A DNA stretch of 64,000 nt. Source: Ailurus styani. Its lineage: Eukaryota > Chordata > Mammalia > Carnivora > Ailuridae. Below are positions 1 to 12,200 of this stretch, one piece after another. The stretch is taken from the NCBI GenBank assembly GCA_002007465.1, contig LNAC01000003.1, positions 7,642,107-7,706,106 of the forward strand. The letters are read 5' to 3'. Each line of letters begins with the position of its first letter. Positions within the stretch are counted from its first letter, which is position 1. The notes below the pieces were generated by a model. It searched no databases, was not told the origin of the DNA, and worked only from the letters and a program-made list of their open reading frames with translations. Position numbers and translations under genes: made by a program.

Positions 1-760
1 AATAAGCATGTTAGTATCCCTGCAGAGACAAAGTGAGAAATAGCATCAAATTAATAAAAAAAATAAGTAGAGATAAAACAATAAAAGTGCCTATGAGGAA
101 AGAACCAATTAAAATTCCCAGGGAAAAAACTATATAGTCAAAAAAAGTTCTAATGGACATAGTCAAAACAAAAATTAGTAAATTGGAAGATATCGCTGAG
201 TAGTTCACCAAAAATGCAACAGAGAAAGATATATAAAGTAATGTGAAGGAGAATTTAAGAAGATGTATGACATATTGTGAAACTTCTACATACATCTACC
301 AGGATGTCCCAGAAATAGAGATTAGAATGAATGGTATAAGAAACAATACCTGAAAAGAAAATTATGGAGATTTCACAATTAAAAAAGATGTGAGACCTAA
401 GATCAGTGTCTTAAAAGATGAACAACCACTCTCTACCTTGTAAGAAGAGAAATAAAAACCATACTACTACTCTCTAGGAAAGTCTTTGGAAGACTTATCA
501 TTTGTCGGAGACAATAGAATCCAGTCCTATAGATCCTGTTCTATATTTTGATAGAGTAAATCACCTTTGAAAACAAACTGATGAATGTAATTGAAATGAG
601 AACAGAGCAAGATTATATTCATCCTCACTGAAACAGATGTCTCCTGCTTTAAGGGTGCAGAAAATCCCTGAAATTTAGTGACCCTGAGAATTAAGGAACT
701 AAGTCAAAAAGTGTCATAACCATAATATATGTCCAGGCCACTCAATCCCCTCTCTGTGAA
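1..760 (+). mobile_element. Old L1/HAL1 ORF1-like fragment
   Basis: A-rich sense-strand sequence that follows the L1/HAL1 ORF1 coiled-coil region: 'gctgagtagttcaccaaaaatgcaacagagaaag' type phrasing near 200-235, then 'acatacatctaccaggatgtcccagaaa' type wording near 286-315. The reading frame is broken many times, so it encodes nothing. The left boundary is outside the window and the right boundary is vague, because similarity fades after about 430. The open frame on the other strand (11-295) is an antisense artefact. Family level (HAL1 versus L1M) is uncertain. Confidence 0.5.
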
Positions 761-774
761 CTCATAAGTGCGAG

Positions 775-777
<3 letters not shown>

Positions 778-806
<29 letters not shown>
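778..806. repeat. (CA)n microsatellite
   Basis: About 14 uninterrupted CA dinucleotides. Likely length-variable between individuals. Confidence 0.95.
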
Positions 807-2099
807 TCCAATCTGGTTTAACAGTACAGGGGGAACTACAGTGAATTGCCAGTATGTTCTCTATATAAATAAGAGAGAGAACCATACATTAATTTGTGAA
901 CATATTTCTGTTATTTTATATTCATCTAACACAAAATTCAAACTTCTGTGGAAAGTTAGCCTTATGTAAGAAAACATATACTTTCCTAAAATCATGGTCT
1001 TAAAATAATGCTAAGGTTGATTTCAGTTTTTAAAAGATTCCTTCACTTCAGCAACCAATCAGTAAGTAAATGTGAAGAGAAAAGATGGGAGACAGTAGTT
1101 TAAGATTAAATGTTAGGAAAACCACGCAGTAGATCTTTCTAACTTGTTTTTGTCACAATTGCGTATTTCCATTAAAGGGAACCCCATTCTTCTGCAGCCC
1201 CTACCCATAACATAGTAACTTCCGGAGTTGTGGTTAGACTTTATAACTGAGAAAAATAATGAAGTTCCCTTTAATTTTTGGTCTCTGGATTGGTTTGGAG
1301 GAAATAGGTAAAGTGGTAAACATTTTTTTTTGTTTTTAAAAATTTTTTTGTACAAAAGTTGATAACAAAAGGAGAAATTTTCAAAAGGTTAATCTCTTCG
1401 CAAAGCCTTCCAGAAATCCTCAGCCACACTTAAAATTTTGCTGAGACATATAAAAGGAAAAACCCAAACAATTTACATCTCCTTTCTTGACTCTTCATAT
1501 CAAGATCGTAACAAACGACCTTATTAAAAACACTGTGTGATTTTGACAAGAACGTAAGATTTAAAACCTCAAAATGTTCATGCCAACAAAAACTTCAACA
1601 TTTTCTCTCAAAAAAGATTCTTTACTTTCTTGCAGCCACTAATGAACATCTAGGAATGGTGTATATGAGCAAAAGAAAGAATGAATGTAACAGGTGACAA
1701 ACATAATGAACTTGTTCTCTTAGAAAAGGATTTGTCAGTCACATTTTGCAATTGTTGAAAGAAGCTTATATCAAATCACAGAAATAGTTTTAAAAAACAG
1801 TTATCTTTTTATACATAAACTTTGTATCCCTTATACGTAGTTTTTGTATTAAAGTCAAGACTATGATTTGGTTCTGCCAGTTGATAGTTTTCCATAAATC
1901 TTTGGAAAAGAAGGGCTAAGTAATGCTTCAGAATTGCCTTATAAGCGAAAACACATTCATTCTTCCTTAAAAGCTTTCCTTCCTTTATTGTAAAGTTTTA
2001 TAGCTTCACAATTACTCTAATATATTTTTCCATTTATTAATTTACCTTAGCAAACAGAAGCTATAAATCTCAAAATCTAAAGAGCTTACTTTATTTTAT
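807..2099. other. AT-rich stretch, nothing recognised
   Basis: No repeat family, exon or RNA gene is recognised. There are only short open frames with no family resemblance. Confidence 0.5.
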
Positions 2100-3300
2100 T
2101 TTAAAACGATTATGCAAAATTTTTATTATAGAACTGCTCTTTAAAAAGTTTAAATGAATGTAAAACACGATAACAACTCAGACCTCTGTATTTTATCAAA
2201 TCAGCAGTGTGGAAGACACATTTTTCACTTCATTCATTTGGTAACATCGACTGCAGTCACCTTGCTAATAAAGCTGCTTTTTAAACAAAGTCAACAACAG
2301 TGATGAGATTTTGGCACTTATTAAAGTTGTACTACTGAACTTGCAGTTTTTGCAGAAGAATCTCTTCTATAACATTTCTAGGAATACTCCCTGAAGGCTC
2401 TGATTTTTTTTTTTAAGAACAAGAAGCATATTTAAAATAGGATTATAAGTATGGTTAAACTAGGAATTAAGCACCATTTACTCTCTGAGGCATTTTTGTC
2501 CAGGAAAAGCAAGCCAACTCACCTCCAACATACTTGCACTGAAATAAAAACGCCTCAGCATTGTTTCAAGATAATTAAAATTCAAAAAAAAAACCTGTGT
2601 TTAAAGTTTCTACAATGAAATGTGAGCAAACAAGACAAAAAGAAACAAAAGAAGTTTGCATGCTGCTTCTCAAAAGAAGTTTAAACAGTCCTTGGCCAGG
2701 AATAACACACATAAACCATAAGAAGACAACTGCTGGAGTCAAAACACTTACTTTTTAACATGTAAAGATGCACTTTTTCCCCCCTATTTTAGGTTAAAAA
2801 TGAGAGGACACCCCAGTGAGTCTTGCTGGCAGTCGGATAACGCCCAGGCCCTGACCCTGTAACTGGGAGGAATTCTCACACAAAGCTCTTTTCATACAGT
2901 CTGCGCTATATATTCCTGAGATAAGGCGGCAGAACGGGAAGCCGTGGAAAAGGGACACAAAGTTGGACTAAATGAAATGTTTACATACATTCTGTCACAT
3001 CGTTGTTCCTTCATTATCTATTCCACAGATGATTTGCCTAAGACAATATTTACTCAGGTTGAAGAGAAGCACGACTGAAACAAAAGGACAGTTTTAAGAG
3101 AAAGGACACGCGAGACAATACAAATATTGTATTTCTCTGTTAGCATTGCCAAGTTTAATGTGAAATCAAGCAGAAACAAAACCACATCACCTCAGCGCTT
3201 AAAAGAAAGGCTCCTGCGATAACTTCCCTCAAAGCACGACAGATCTCTTTAGTCGTCTCACAACACAGAAAGTATATTTTAAATAATATCTTAAATCTGC
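2100..3300. other. Repeat-free sequence flanking the candidate first exon
   Basis: No interspersed repeat is recognised across this stretch. It includes a more G+C-balanced patch at about 2800-2960 with a few CpGs. If the minus-strand donor at 3306 is real, this is the start of its first intron. No second exon is evident. Confidence 0.4.
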
Positions 3301-3306
3301 ACTCAC

Positions 3307-3700
3307 CATGCGAAAGCAACAGTTGCGTAGAGAAAAAGTGTGCTATTTTCTGCCCCTGTTCCATTTCTGTTTTGCCTATGGTTGTCCAACACCCAATAGC
3401 CCAGAGCTGCCACCCAGAGGCCCCTTCCACGAGCTGGCTTATTTGCCTGTCAGTCTGAGTCCCGGCTTCTGTCTTAGGCAGCTGTGCACTTTGCTGAAGT
3501 TCTAATATAATCTCCATACGTTGCCCACCGCCTCAAAGTAGGCAATTTGTTCTTTCGGTTCAATAAACACTCAAATCACCTTTCAGGGAACTCTCTGGGA
3601 TCAACTCTCTGGGAACACCTTCAAATTAAGGAGTTCTTGGGAAGAAGTGGGTGGAGAGGAGTAAGCTCACTACCAGGGAATTCAGAGAGGAATCAGAACG
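3307..3700 (-). other. Candidate minus-strand first exon with consensus splice donor
   Basis: Read on the minus strand, sequence descending from about 3700 ends in CATG at 3310-3307 and is followed from 3306 by GTGAGTGC, a near-ideal vertebrate 5' splice site. An ATG at 3517-3515 opens a frame that reaches the donor after about 70 codons. An in-frame TGA lies six codons upstream, so translation could not start further 5' in this frame. I do not recognise the predicted peptide as any family. It is Gln/Thr-rich at its start and has no clear domain, so a non-coding 5'UTR exon or a lncRNA first exon is as likely as a coding exon. The exon start is not defined by sequence. What is seen: the donor, the lack of repeats and the G+C rise upstream. 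That it is a transcribed exon is inference. Confidence 0.35.
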
Positions 3701-3900
3701 CAGAGAAACTTCCTCTCTTTTTTCCTTCCTCGCTCGCCGGGCTGCTAGTGCCTCTCTCCCAGAACTCAGGAATGCGAGGGGAGGGCGCAGAGAGGCCCCG
3801 CCAGACAAGCCTTTCTCAATCAATTAGCTTGCAGCCATTACTTGTGACCCTAGGTCACCCAGCATAAGTGTGTGGGGTGTGCCTTCGGGGGTCCCAAGGC
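3560..3900 (-). promoter_or_regulatory. Candidate promoter upstream of the minus-strand exon
   Basis: This is the most G+C-rich unique patch in the first 20 kb, with scattered CpGs around 3725-3805 and a GC-box-like 'ggcggggcc' on the minus strand (about 3793-3801). The minus strand also has an ATTGAT/CCAAT-like motif near 3820. A perfect everted repeat GTGACC-CTA-GGTCAC at 3844-3858 resembles nuclear-receptor half-sites. There is no clear TATA box. It is not a strong CpG island. Function is inferred from position next to the splice donor. Confidence 0.3.
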
Positions 3901-3959
3901 TACTTATTACAGCTTAGATAACCAAAACGAAGCAGCCACTAAAATCTAGACGTCTTTTT

Positions 3960-5939
3960 AATAGAAAATACGCCAAAGATAGGACGTAGACCAAAGGTGA
4001 ATTCCAAGTTTCTTTTTACAGAAACGATGATTTAATTCAGTCAAAGATGTTATTTTTTTCCATTAAGAAACCCACAACAATATATTTATTCCAGGTTGGA
4101 TCGGACAGGATTTAGAACAAAGTATTGAGGTATTTCTTTTATATTAAATTCCAAGCTGGGAATATAGAAATGACAAAACAGCTAATCTATCATACAATTA
4201 GTGGCATCACTTAATCACTGAGTGCCTAGGGTTTGTTTTAGTTTTTTTAAAAGATACTGACTTATGCCAAACTACAGAGTTCAACTACTATAAACTCAGT
4301 TCTCTATGCTCAAGGAAATCAAAATCATGCCACTTTGGGAGACAGGAGTCACTATTTTAAATTCTTCCAAGATTACATATTATCTTAACGCCATGATTCT
4401 TATAACTACCTTAATTAAAATTTCAGTTGTTCTCTAGTTAAGACAAATGCTTCCTCTTTTTAATAAATATCAACAAACGAGGGTTCAAAACAACAGAAAA
4501 TAAGCAAACACCAAAGGGAAAAGCAATCTTTTGCAACTACAGGTTTGTTTAAACTTCACACATTAAGTTTGCATATTTCTCAAAAACCCTTCAAAAATAA
4601 TAGCTGCCATCATTATCAATAAGTTAATGACACTGAAATATCAGGACATTTTATCTCAAATCAAATTCATACTATTGAATACTACAATTCAATTAAGGAG
4701 CACATGCTTTCTAGTGATTATTTATATTAGATAACTTCCCCCCATGCACAAAATAGCTATCACTCAAAGACGGATTTGGCACACCCACATTTTCTCTCCC
4801 TATTTACTTGGTGATACCGCAGAGCCTCATCTGGTGCCACACTATATAGGAATGACAAAATTCCAAATGGATGCTACACTTAGTATCTCCATCTCATTAA
4901 CCGTTACTTGGTCAACTGAATTGTCTTCAAACCTGGACATTGTTTGACTTTAATAAACAAACCAAAAAATCCAAGAATGAATAAGGCAGATGAAAGAAAC
5001 AGGATCACAGAATACTATATGGGGGATAGGATCATTTTTAAAAACTGTAGTAACAGAGAATGTAGTAATTAGAGTGTTAAAATCAGTTATGGGGGGGTAC
5101 CTAGTGAGGAAATGAGGGGTTTCCACTTTCTCCAATATATGATAAGAGTCAATAACGATTTGGAAATGGAGACTGACTTTGCCTCTAAATAAGTAAAAAA
5201 AATAAAGTAAGTTAATGCAAAGATTGAATCAATATGTTATACAACAGAAACCATGTTATATGTTATATATGTTATATATATAAACATATGTTATATGGCA
5301 ATTTTACCTCTATAAAGAAAATCGAATATCTCCTGAAAATTCTTCCATGTAGTAATGAGTTTAATAATAATTATAATAGTGACTTGACCCCTTTCAGTGA
5401 TTCAGCAGTACCTGTTTTATATGTTGAAAACAAGCATTATTCAAAAGCATTTGGGGCTCTAGAGCCAACAGATATATAGAATATGAGGAATTCTAATTAT
5501 TTCTTGAAAGATACCTCATCTTCAGAAATTTCTTTGACTCAATGCCATTCTGTAAATCTGTGTTCCATTTTCATCTGTTATAAAGAACAAGCTTTGGTTG
5601 TTCTTTAGACTAACCACTAACTCCTAAGAGTCAGTCAGAAGTCAAAAATCATAGACCTCAAGGATCTGGCCTCTTGCAAGAAAGCTTTTACATGCACAAA
5701 ACAGAGGATTTGCAGTAAGTGCAGAAAGGTCACCAATAACCTACTTAAAACACAAAACATACATCAGCAGTTGAAAGAACTTTGCCGGTGTCACAGTAGA
5801 TAACATATTTTTTGAATGGTCAGTTGAATAAAACAACCACAGACATTTCTGAATTACACACACCTTATGGTATTAATCCCCTTGGCCAAACTGTAGTATC
5901 TTACATTGAAAAGATCACTACCAGGATGCTATTGAAAAT
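3960..5939. other. AT-rich stretch, nothing recognised
   Basis: No repeat family or gene is recognised. A short TGTTATA-type low-complexity patch lies at about 5250-5300. Confidence 0.5.
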
Positions 5940-5978
5940 AACTTCATCAAAAAAAAAAAAAAAAAAGAACTTCGTCAA
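5940..5978 (+). repeat. Poly(A) tract flanked by an 11-bp direct repeat
   Basis: AACTTCATCAA (5940-5950) is followed by 16 further A residues, then G and AACTTCGTCAA (5968-5978). The flanking copies differ at one base. A poly(A) tract between short direct repeats is the footprint expected of a retrotransposition that retained almost nothing but the tail. Confidence 0.6.
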
Positions 5979-6100
5979 CTTGACCTGACTCACTTTCCAT
6001 CTTGATTTTATGTAGAAGAAGTCTATTATTCTAGATGTCATGGTGATTTAATCAAACACAGAAGATAACTTTTGTTAAATTCATCTAAAATATTTCAATA

Positions 6101-6341
6101 TCAGGATGCCTGGGTGGCTCAGTTGGTTAAGTGTCTGCCTTGGCTCAGGTCATGATCCCAGGGTCTTGGGATTGAGTCCTGCATTGGGCTCCTTTCTCAG
6201 CAGGGAGCCTGCTTCTCCCTCTGCCTGCTGCTCCCCCTGCTTGTGTGGTGACTCTTCCTCTCTCTCTGTCTCTGGCAAATAAATAAATAAAATCTTTAAA
6301 AATAAAAAAAATATGACCAAGAACAATTAAAAAAAATAAAT
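6101..6341 (+). mobile_element. CAN SINE (SINEC), sense
   Basis: tRNA-derived head 'gcctgggtggctcag' at about 6108, internal B-box-like region, CT-rich segment, AAATAAATAAATAAAATC module and a long irregular A-rich tail. Flanked by a 10-bp target-site duplication TATTTCAATA at 6091-6100 and 6342-6351. Confidence 0.95.
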
Positions 6342-6351
6342 TATTTCAATA

Positions 6352-7561
6352 GCTCGGGTAACTTTACCACCAAAACTCTGTCATGAGTTTTTTATGTTTC
6401 AATTAATTAAAAAGCCATTCAAAGTGATAGGCTATAATATTTCTACATTAAGTTATAAAGACATAATTTCTAAGGATTACATAATAACAACAAAAAGCCA
6501 CTTATTATGTGGTGCTGACATTTCCCACAGTAATTCTATTCTACACCTATGTATTTTTCCCTATCATCTGCAATACTTTGCAAGATAGTCACTTGGGATG
6601 GAAAAATAGACAAACTAAAATGAGTCTTAAAAAACACTGCTATCAAACTTCTAGTTTTCAAGACATCTGATTAGCAGTTTGCCATCATAAATTGTTTTTA
6701 GCACACTTTCTGTTAAAACATGTACAGAGAAAAACACACCTTACGATAATTCTAAAAACCAAGATTAATCAAGGCAATTTCTTTACCATTCCTCTAAAGT
6801 TAATGTTATTGAACATTAACAAGAAAAAATAATAGGTGGTCTATACCCATAGATAGATTAATCCTATTCATTTGAAAGTCAAGAAAGTATTTCAACATTT
6901 CTTGGTTAACTAATACACATTCAGGGACCCATTCCAACAAAGCCTTGGATTGCCATGATATCACTGGTTATCAGTAGAAGGTGCTGTTTCTTGAGATACA
7001 TGAAGTAGTATCTTCATAGTACCATCTCTTTCTATTTTGTCATTAGTATCTAAAAACAGGAAGGAAGAGAGAGGACTGGCATGTGACACATTACATCTCC
7101 CCAGATTTAGTTAAAGCAATGTAGGTGGTAGCCAGGGTAGGAAGATGGTAGGAAGAAACACGTACTAGAAATGATAGCTTTTCCTGCTTGTAAAACAAGT
7201 TTGGAGACACAGGAGACCACCTCACTTTAGAGAGCAAAGTTAGACTCCACATCTGCTTCCTACTCTCTAGCTGGGAGGTCTACACACCAACCTGCCACCC
7301 AGCTGGGGTGACAGGAAGGGTATTTAACCAGCATAAATACGTTTTAACCAGCAAGAAGTGGATAGTAGGAAAACAACAGGTGTCATCTGGTTGTAAACAT
7401 GACATTGGATCTAGATCTAGGCTGATTTATAGTTGAGCAAATAGAAAACAAATATGAAGTGAGGGGCTATATAAAAATACAACAGAGAAAATGGGAAAAG
7501 ATCATCAAAAGGAGAGCAGTAACTGAATGTATCATCTATTAAAATAAGTAAGAAGAGACAT
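6352..7561. other. Unique AT-rich sequence
   Basis: No repeat or exon recognised. A 64-codon open frame at 6394-6588 has no family signature. Confidence 0.45.
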
Positions 7562-7703
7562 TTTGTTTTATTTTTATTTTTTAAGTAGGCTCTATATCCA
7601 GTGTGGAGCCCAACATAGGGCTTAAACTCACAACCCTAAAATCACGACCTGATCTGAGACCAAGGGTCGGATGCTCAAGTGTCTGAGCTACTCAGGTGCC
7701 CTG
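7562..7703 (-). mobile_element. Old diverged CAN SINE, antisense
   Basis: The sequence runs from a T-rich end (7562-7585) through 'gtaggctctatatccag', 'gtggagcccaacataggg' and 'actcacaaccctaaaatcacg' to 'gagctactcaggtgccc' at 7686-7702. This is the reverse complement of the short older SINEC type. It is much more diverged than the other copies and has no clear target-site duplication. Confidence 0.85.
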
Positions 7704-8335
7704 AGAACAGGCATTTTAAATAGAATCCATGAAGACACGACCAGTATATCATAAGACAAGAAGGAAGAAATAACCTAAAATAAAATGGAAATATGAACCT
7801 TTAAAAAGAAAAGAGAGTCACGTGGATTAAGAAAAAATTGAAGCAAGGATAAGAAATGACACTGAAAAATCATGAGTAATATGGATGACAAACTTAAAAA
7901 AATAGGGAGACAAGTTTGAAATTTATAGCAACAGTATAGGTGAGCTCAGGGGAAGAAATCTTAGAATATTCTATTCCATACATATTTTGTCTAAGATGTC
8001 ATAAAACATAAGGAAAATCTTACTATGAAAAAGGGAAAATGTCTATAAAAATGTGAAAATTTCAACACAATGCATATAAACTCTTGGACATGATTTTAAA
8101 GTAACACATTAAGGATAAATATAAAGAAGAGACACAGATAATTCACAAAAAAAAAAAAATAAAAACCAAACCAACACTGAGATTTAGTATAAGTTTTTCC
8201 TATTATTTGAAAATATTAAAATTAATATTCAAGTGGTTTATTCTGTGGTTATGAATGTTTAACTTGGAATAAGCTTTCTGGAAAGAAACTAGTTTATAGG
8301 TACCATAATTCTTACATTTTTTTCCTTTTTGTTTT
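7704..8335. other. AT-rich unique sequence
   Basis: Nothing recognised beyond an A-rich tract near 8146-8160. Confidence 0.45.
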
Positions 8336-8800
8336 TCTGTTTGTTGAACAAATATTTATTAATCACTTACTATGTGCCAAGAACTATTTGAGACACTGTT
8401 TTGTTTGACAAAATAGACTGGATTTCTGGTATCATTTAATGTAGATTCTAGATGTGGAGAGAGACAATAAAATAAACATAACATATCAGGTACTATTGAA
8501 TATTAAGATGAAAAATAATGCAGGATAAGGAAATAATGAATGATTATGGAGGTGGTGGATATGGTATTATCCACGATAATGGATGTCTCTCTGGTGTAAT
8601 AACATTTGAGCAATAATCTCAAATGTCTCTCTGGTGTAATAAATATCTCTCTGGTGTAATAACATTTGAGCAATAATCTAAAATACAATGTAAGGGTCCA
8701 ACAAGATAATATATGAGAGAAAACACTTCCAGAGAGGTACCTACCCGTGAAAAGCCTTGGAAGTGGGTCATGATTCCCAATAATACTATATCAAGTATGT
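8336..8800 (-). mobile_element. L2 LINE 3' region, antisense
   Basis: The plus strand shows the reverse complement of the L2 3' end: 'caaatatttattaatcac' then 'tactatgtgccaagaact' at 8347-8390, followed by the 'gtagattctagatgtggagag' segment and the 'aacatttgagcaataatct' segment. Similarity continues to about 8800 ('cacttccagagagg' and 'aagccttgg'). It is an ancient 3' fragment with no coding capacity, enlarged by an internal tandem repeat at 8586-8680. Confidence 0.75.
8586..8680. repeat. Internal tandem repeat within the L2
   Basis: The 15-mer TCTCTCTGGTGTAAT occurs at 8586, 8626 and 8646 (spacings 40 and 20). The following 'aacatttgagcaataatct' is present after copies 1 and 3 and missing after copy 2. 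Repeats are almost identical although the host L2 is old, so the expansion is recent. Confidence 0.9.
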
Positions 8801-8954
8801 ACTGTGTCAAAGATTCTTTTGTAGGAAAGTCAAGACTCTTTAGTAAGAAAGTCTTCAGTGAGACAGTGCAACATTTTTGTACAAAACTGTTTATAATTGC
8901 TTACAAAATTGAAAATAAGAGTATATATATTTTTATGATATGGTATTTTATGTA

Positions 8955-9250
8955 GCCATTTAAACAAAAGGCAGAATCAGACCTATAAACACAAAGAACA
9001 GACCGATAGTTGCTAGAGGGGAGGGGTGGAGGGGCAGGCAAAGTGGGTGAAGGGGAGAGGGAGATGCAGGAGCCCAGTTATGAAATGAATAAGTCACAGG
9101 AATAAAAGGTATGTAGATGTAAATTACACTTGTAGTTTACATAGCATAATGGGTAAACTTGTCGAATCACTAAGTTGTACACCTGAAACTAATAGAACAT
9201 TGTGTGTCAACTATACTGAAACAAAAAATTAAAAACACATAAAATAAAAT
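8955..9250 (+). mobile_element. Carnivore L1 3' end, sense
   Basis: Matches the last part of carnivore L1: 'atcagacctataaacacaaag', 'gatagttgctagagggg', 'gaatcactaagttgtacacc' and 'tgaaactaatagaacat', ending in an A-rich tail at about 9220-9250. 5'-truncated to roughly 300 bp; non-coding. Confidence 0.85.
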
Positions 9251-12200
9251 AATTATTTTAAACATTTGTGAGATGTGAACACCAGGTAAACAAGGGAGGA
9301 GTAAAACAAACTCCAGATAATATATAATTCAAATTTTATAAAATTTCTGAATATAGTAAAAGGATCAGGTATCCAAATGTTGATAGCAACGGTCATCTCA
9401 TGCAGAATCCTGTATTATTTTACTTCCTTATTTTCTTTCTAAGTTATTTATAACTAAACTGTATTTCTTTTATAAAAGAGAAGTAGTCATTAAATAAAAG
9501 TAGAGGCAGGCATTACTATCTTCTTAATTCCAGCATTCTCTTGACCACAAATCTTGAAGCTTTCACTTTATTTTGGATTATTTACTCTCTCAAATCTAGT
9601 CATGCAGTAGTGGGAACGAGTCTTCTTTTGTAATTAATTGGAAAATTTCCCATTCCCTTCCATTTAATTGCCAACTGGTTTCTTAGATCTAGAGGAAAAA
9701 TTTAAAACTACTTGTAAAATCATGTTCATCTATGCACAAAGCCTTTGTTTCCTCCTTTGAGAGCATATGGCAACAGTCATGTCTTTCACTCAATGACAAT
9801 CGCCCTCCCCCAGCATCTACTACTTTGACCCTTAATTAGATCTTCCCCAACAATCTAAAATAACTCGTGTCTGAGACCCTCCCAGTCCGTGTGGTTCCCA
9901 GTGGATTGGGGCAGCAGCAGGAAAGCAAGACAAAACGTTACTGTAGTTTAGGATATGTGAAGCAAAATGGGTAGACAAGTAGGGAGTTGAGTGAGGTTCT
10001 TTAAAAAGAAAAGGAAAGAGCAAGGAAGAAGAGAGGGATGGAGGAAAGAGGGAAGGGAAGGAGGGAAGGGGGGAGGAGGAAGAAAAGAAAACACAGAGAA
10101 CTCTACACAAATGGATCGTTAATGGAAAGTGAAAGTTGAACACAATACTGGAATATAAAAGCAAAATCTCCTCCAGGAACAAGAATCCAGGTTGTCCAAA
10201 AGCACCTAGTTCAACAACTTTTGTTGTTTCAACAAATAAATAAAGGCAGTCTGGGTGCTGTCATTTAAGGATATTATTAAAACAAAAACAGAGTGAGGAA
10301 GTAAAATGTGGAGATTAGAAATAGGAAAAAAAAGAGAGAGAAAGAGAGAGGGAGAGAGAGCAGAGGACAGAGACAGAGAAATCCAGAAAGAGACAGATGG
10401 ACAGACATGGAGATGAACTGGCACAATCTGAGAAAATAAATGAATGAATGGAATAGAATGGGAGCTTGGAAGGAAACTAAGAACATGGCTCCTTGAAGAG
10501 GTGATAGGAAATGCATGTGTGTAACCGGCTCTGACAAATGTTTCTGTAGCCATGTAAGCAGAGGCTGTAGAAGAGAATGTAGAAAATAGTCTCGCTGGAT
10601 GGGAGATGATGGGAGATGTGGTTGAGAGCGCTAGAATGTTCGAAAAGTATGAGTTTGGTTCAGACTGAAGAAAAAGAAAGAAATTTACAAATTGTGCACA
10701 CAGAAAAAGTCACAAATTGGGACAAACTGGGATGGGTTGTATGTCCTGCATGGTGAGAAGTAACAAGTCGGGCCTGATCCCATGGGGATTTATAGAAGAG
10801 GCAAGTGTTGAGCTCCCTGGGGGAGGATTTTCTGTGAGGCCAAGGCTAACCTGGGGTCCTTTTATCTGAATTGTCTTTAATCACACATGGGATACTGAGA
10901 CGTTCCCATGTGCCCTCACTGTCCATGGTTTTCATCTAGTTGAGTCACTCCTCTAGCTGTTGGTAGTTAAATCTGCCTGAGGCCCAGAAACACCCTAGGA
11001 AGATAGAGTGGTAAGAAGCTCAGTCAAGGCACGTGCGTGCTCGTACATTAAGGCTCACACCGGGCGGTGGAGTTCAGGCAAGAACTAGAGCTAGACTCCA
11101 TTTGGCATTTATGGAGGAACATCTGAGATAAACCAGGGCTCTCACAAGCACATAGTGGAGAATGTAAGCTCATAGTGGAGAATGTGCTGCATACTACAGC
11201 TTGAGTGTAAAAAGGCTTCCACCCAAAGTTATCTTTCCCTATAACCCACCTTGTGCCCTCCTTCTCCTCCTTGGAGATTTTGGTGCCCCAAATCCCTAGA
11301 GTATCAGGACACTAATTCTAATAGAGATGAAATACTCTGTCTGGAAATTCTTACAAAATGAAATGTAGAACACGTGAAAAATTATATTCACCTCTTTATA
11401 ACTATTGTCAGGCTTTAGTTTAGGATATTTGGGACTATCCAGGGGGGAATTCTGGGTCAGAGGATATTGCCAAGAAAGGCAAGCCTACCAGGATCAAGGG
11501 TGCTGAATTCAAGTGAATATTATATACCACTGGCTCTAAAATCTTGCTAAACTGCAAAACTCTGATTGGTCATGCTGATGTTAAAATTTAGACTATCATG
11601 CTAGATAATCTGAAAGAGTTAACCACAGACAACATAGTACTTTCCTGAGCTCTTTGAGCCTGTAGCCCAATGATCAAAACTAAACTTCCAATTAGAAGAG
11701 CATATGGTGGGTTATTGAACACAAAGGCAGAAAAAGTTCTGTGATTCCAGTTGAAAAAATTTCAATAAAGACTTGTTTTTCAGATCCTAACTGCTATTTA
11801 ATTGGATTGGGGAATTGTTACCATGTTTGTCATTTTTGTCCCCCAATTCTTGGCTAAATTGATTAACTCTGAAGCTTTTAAGGAAAGGAAATTGATCCTA
11901 ACTATGTCATATGCTCAGAAAGTTATGTAAATATCTGAGCTAAGGAGCTTTGGGATATATTACGCCAATTACACATTACAAAGTTTATTCTTTTCTTGTT
12001 CCCTAGAACAAAGCTCAAGAAGAAATAGTCAAATGTTGCAAGATACTTGTAAGTGCAGAGAACTAGGAAGATCTGGTATGAGGTGTTGCTTTTTTCTTAA
12101 CACTTATCAAATAAGAGAATATATTGGTGTACTTGAATTCCAGTGGAAGCCATTGTGTCTTGGCTTTTCCTTTTTACTGGTTAAATGTGTGCTGAATTAA

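Noticed and set aside
3308..3867. Plus-strand open frames opposite the candidate exon (3308-3505, 3547-3867)
   Set aside because: They overlap the minus-strand candidate and lack plus-strand splice or promoter evidence. They are likely shadows of relaxed G+C content.
9832..10553. Minus-strand frames of 115-116 codons
   Set aside because: Ser/Leu/Phe/Pro-rich peptides read from the pyrimidine complement of purine tracts; no family features.
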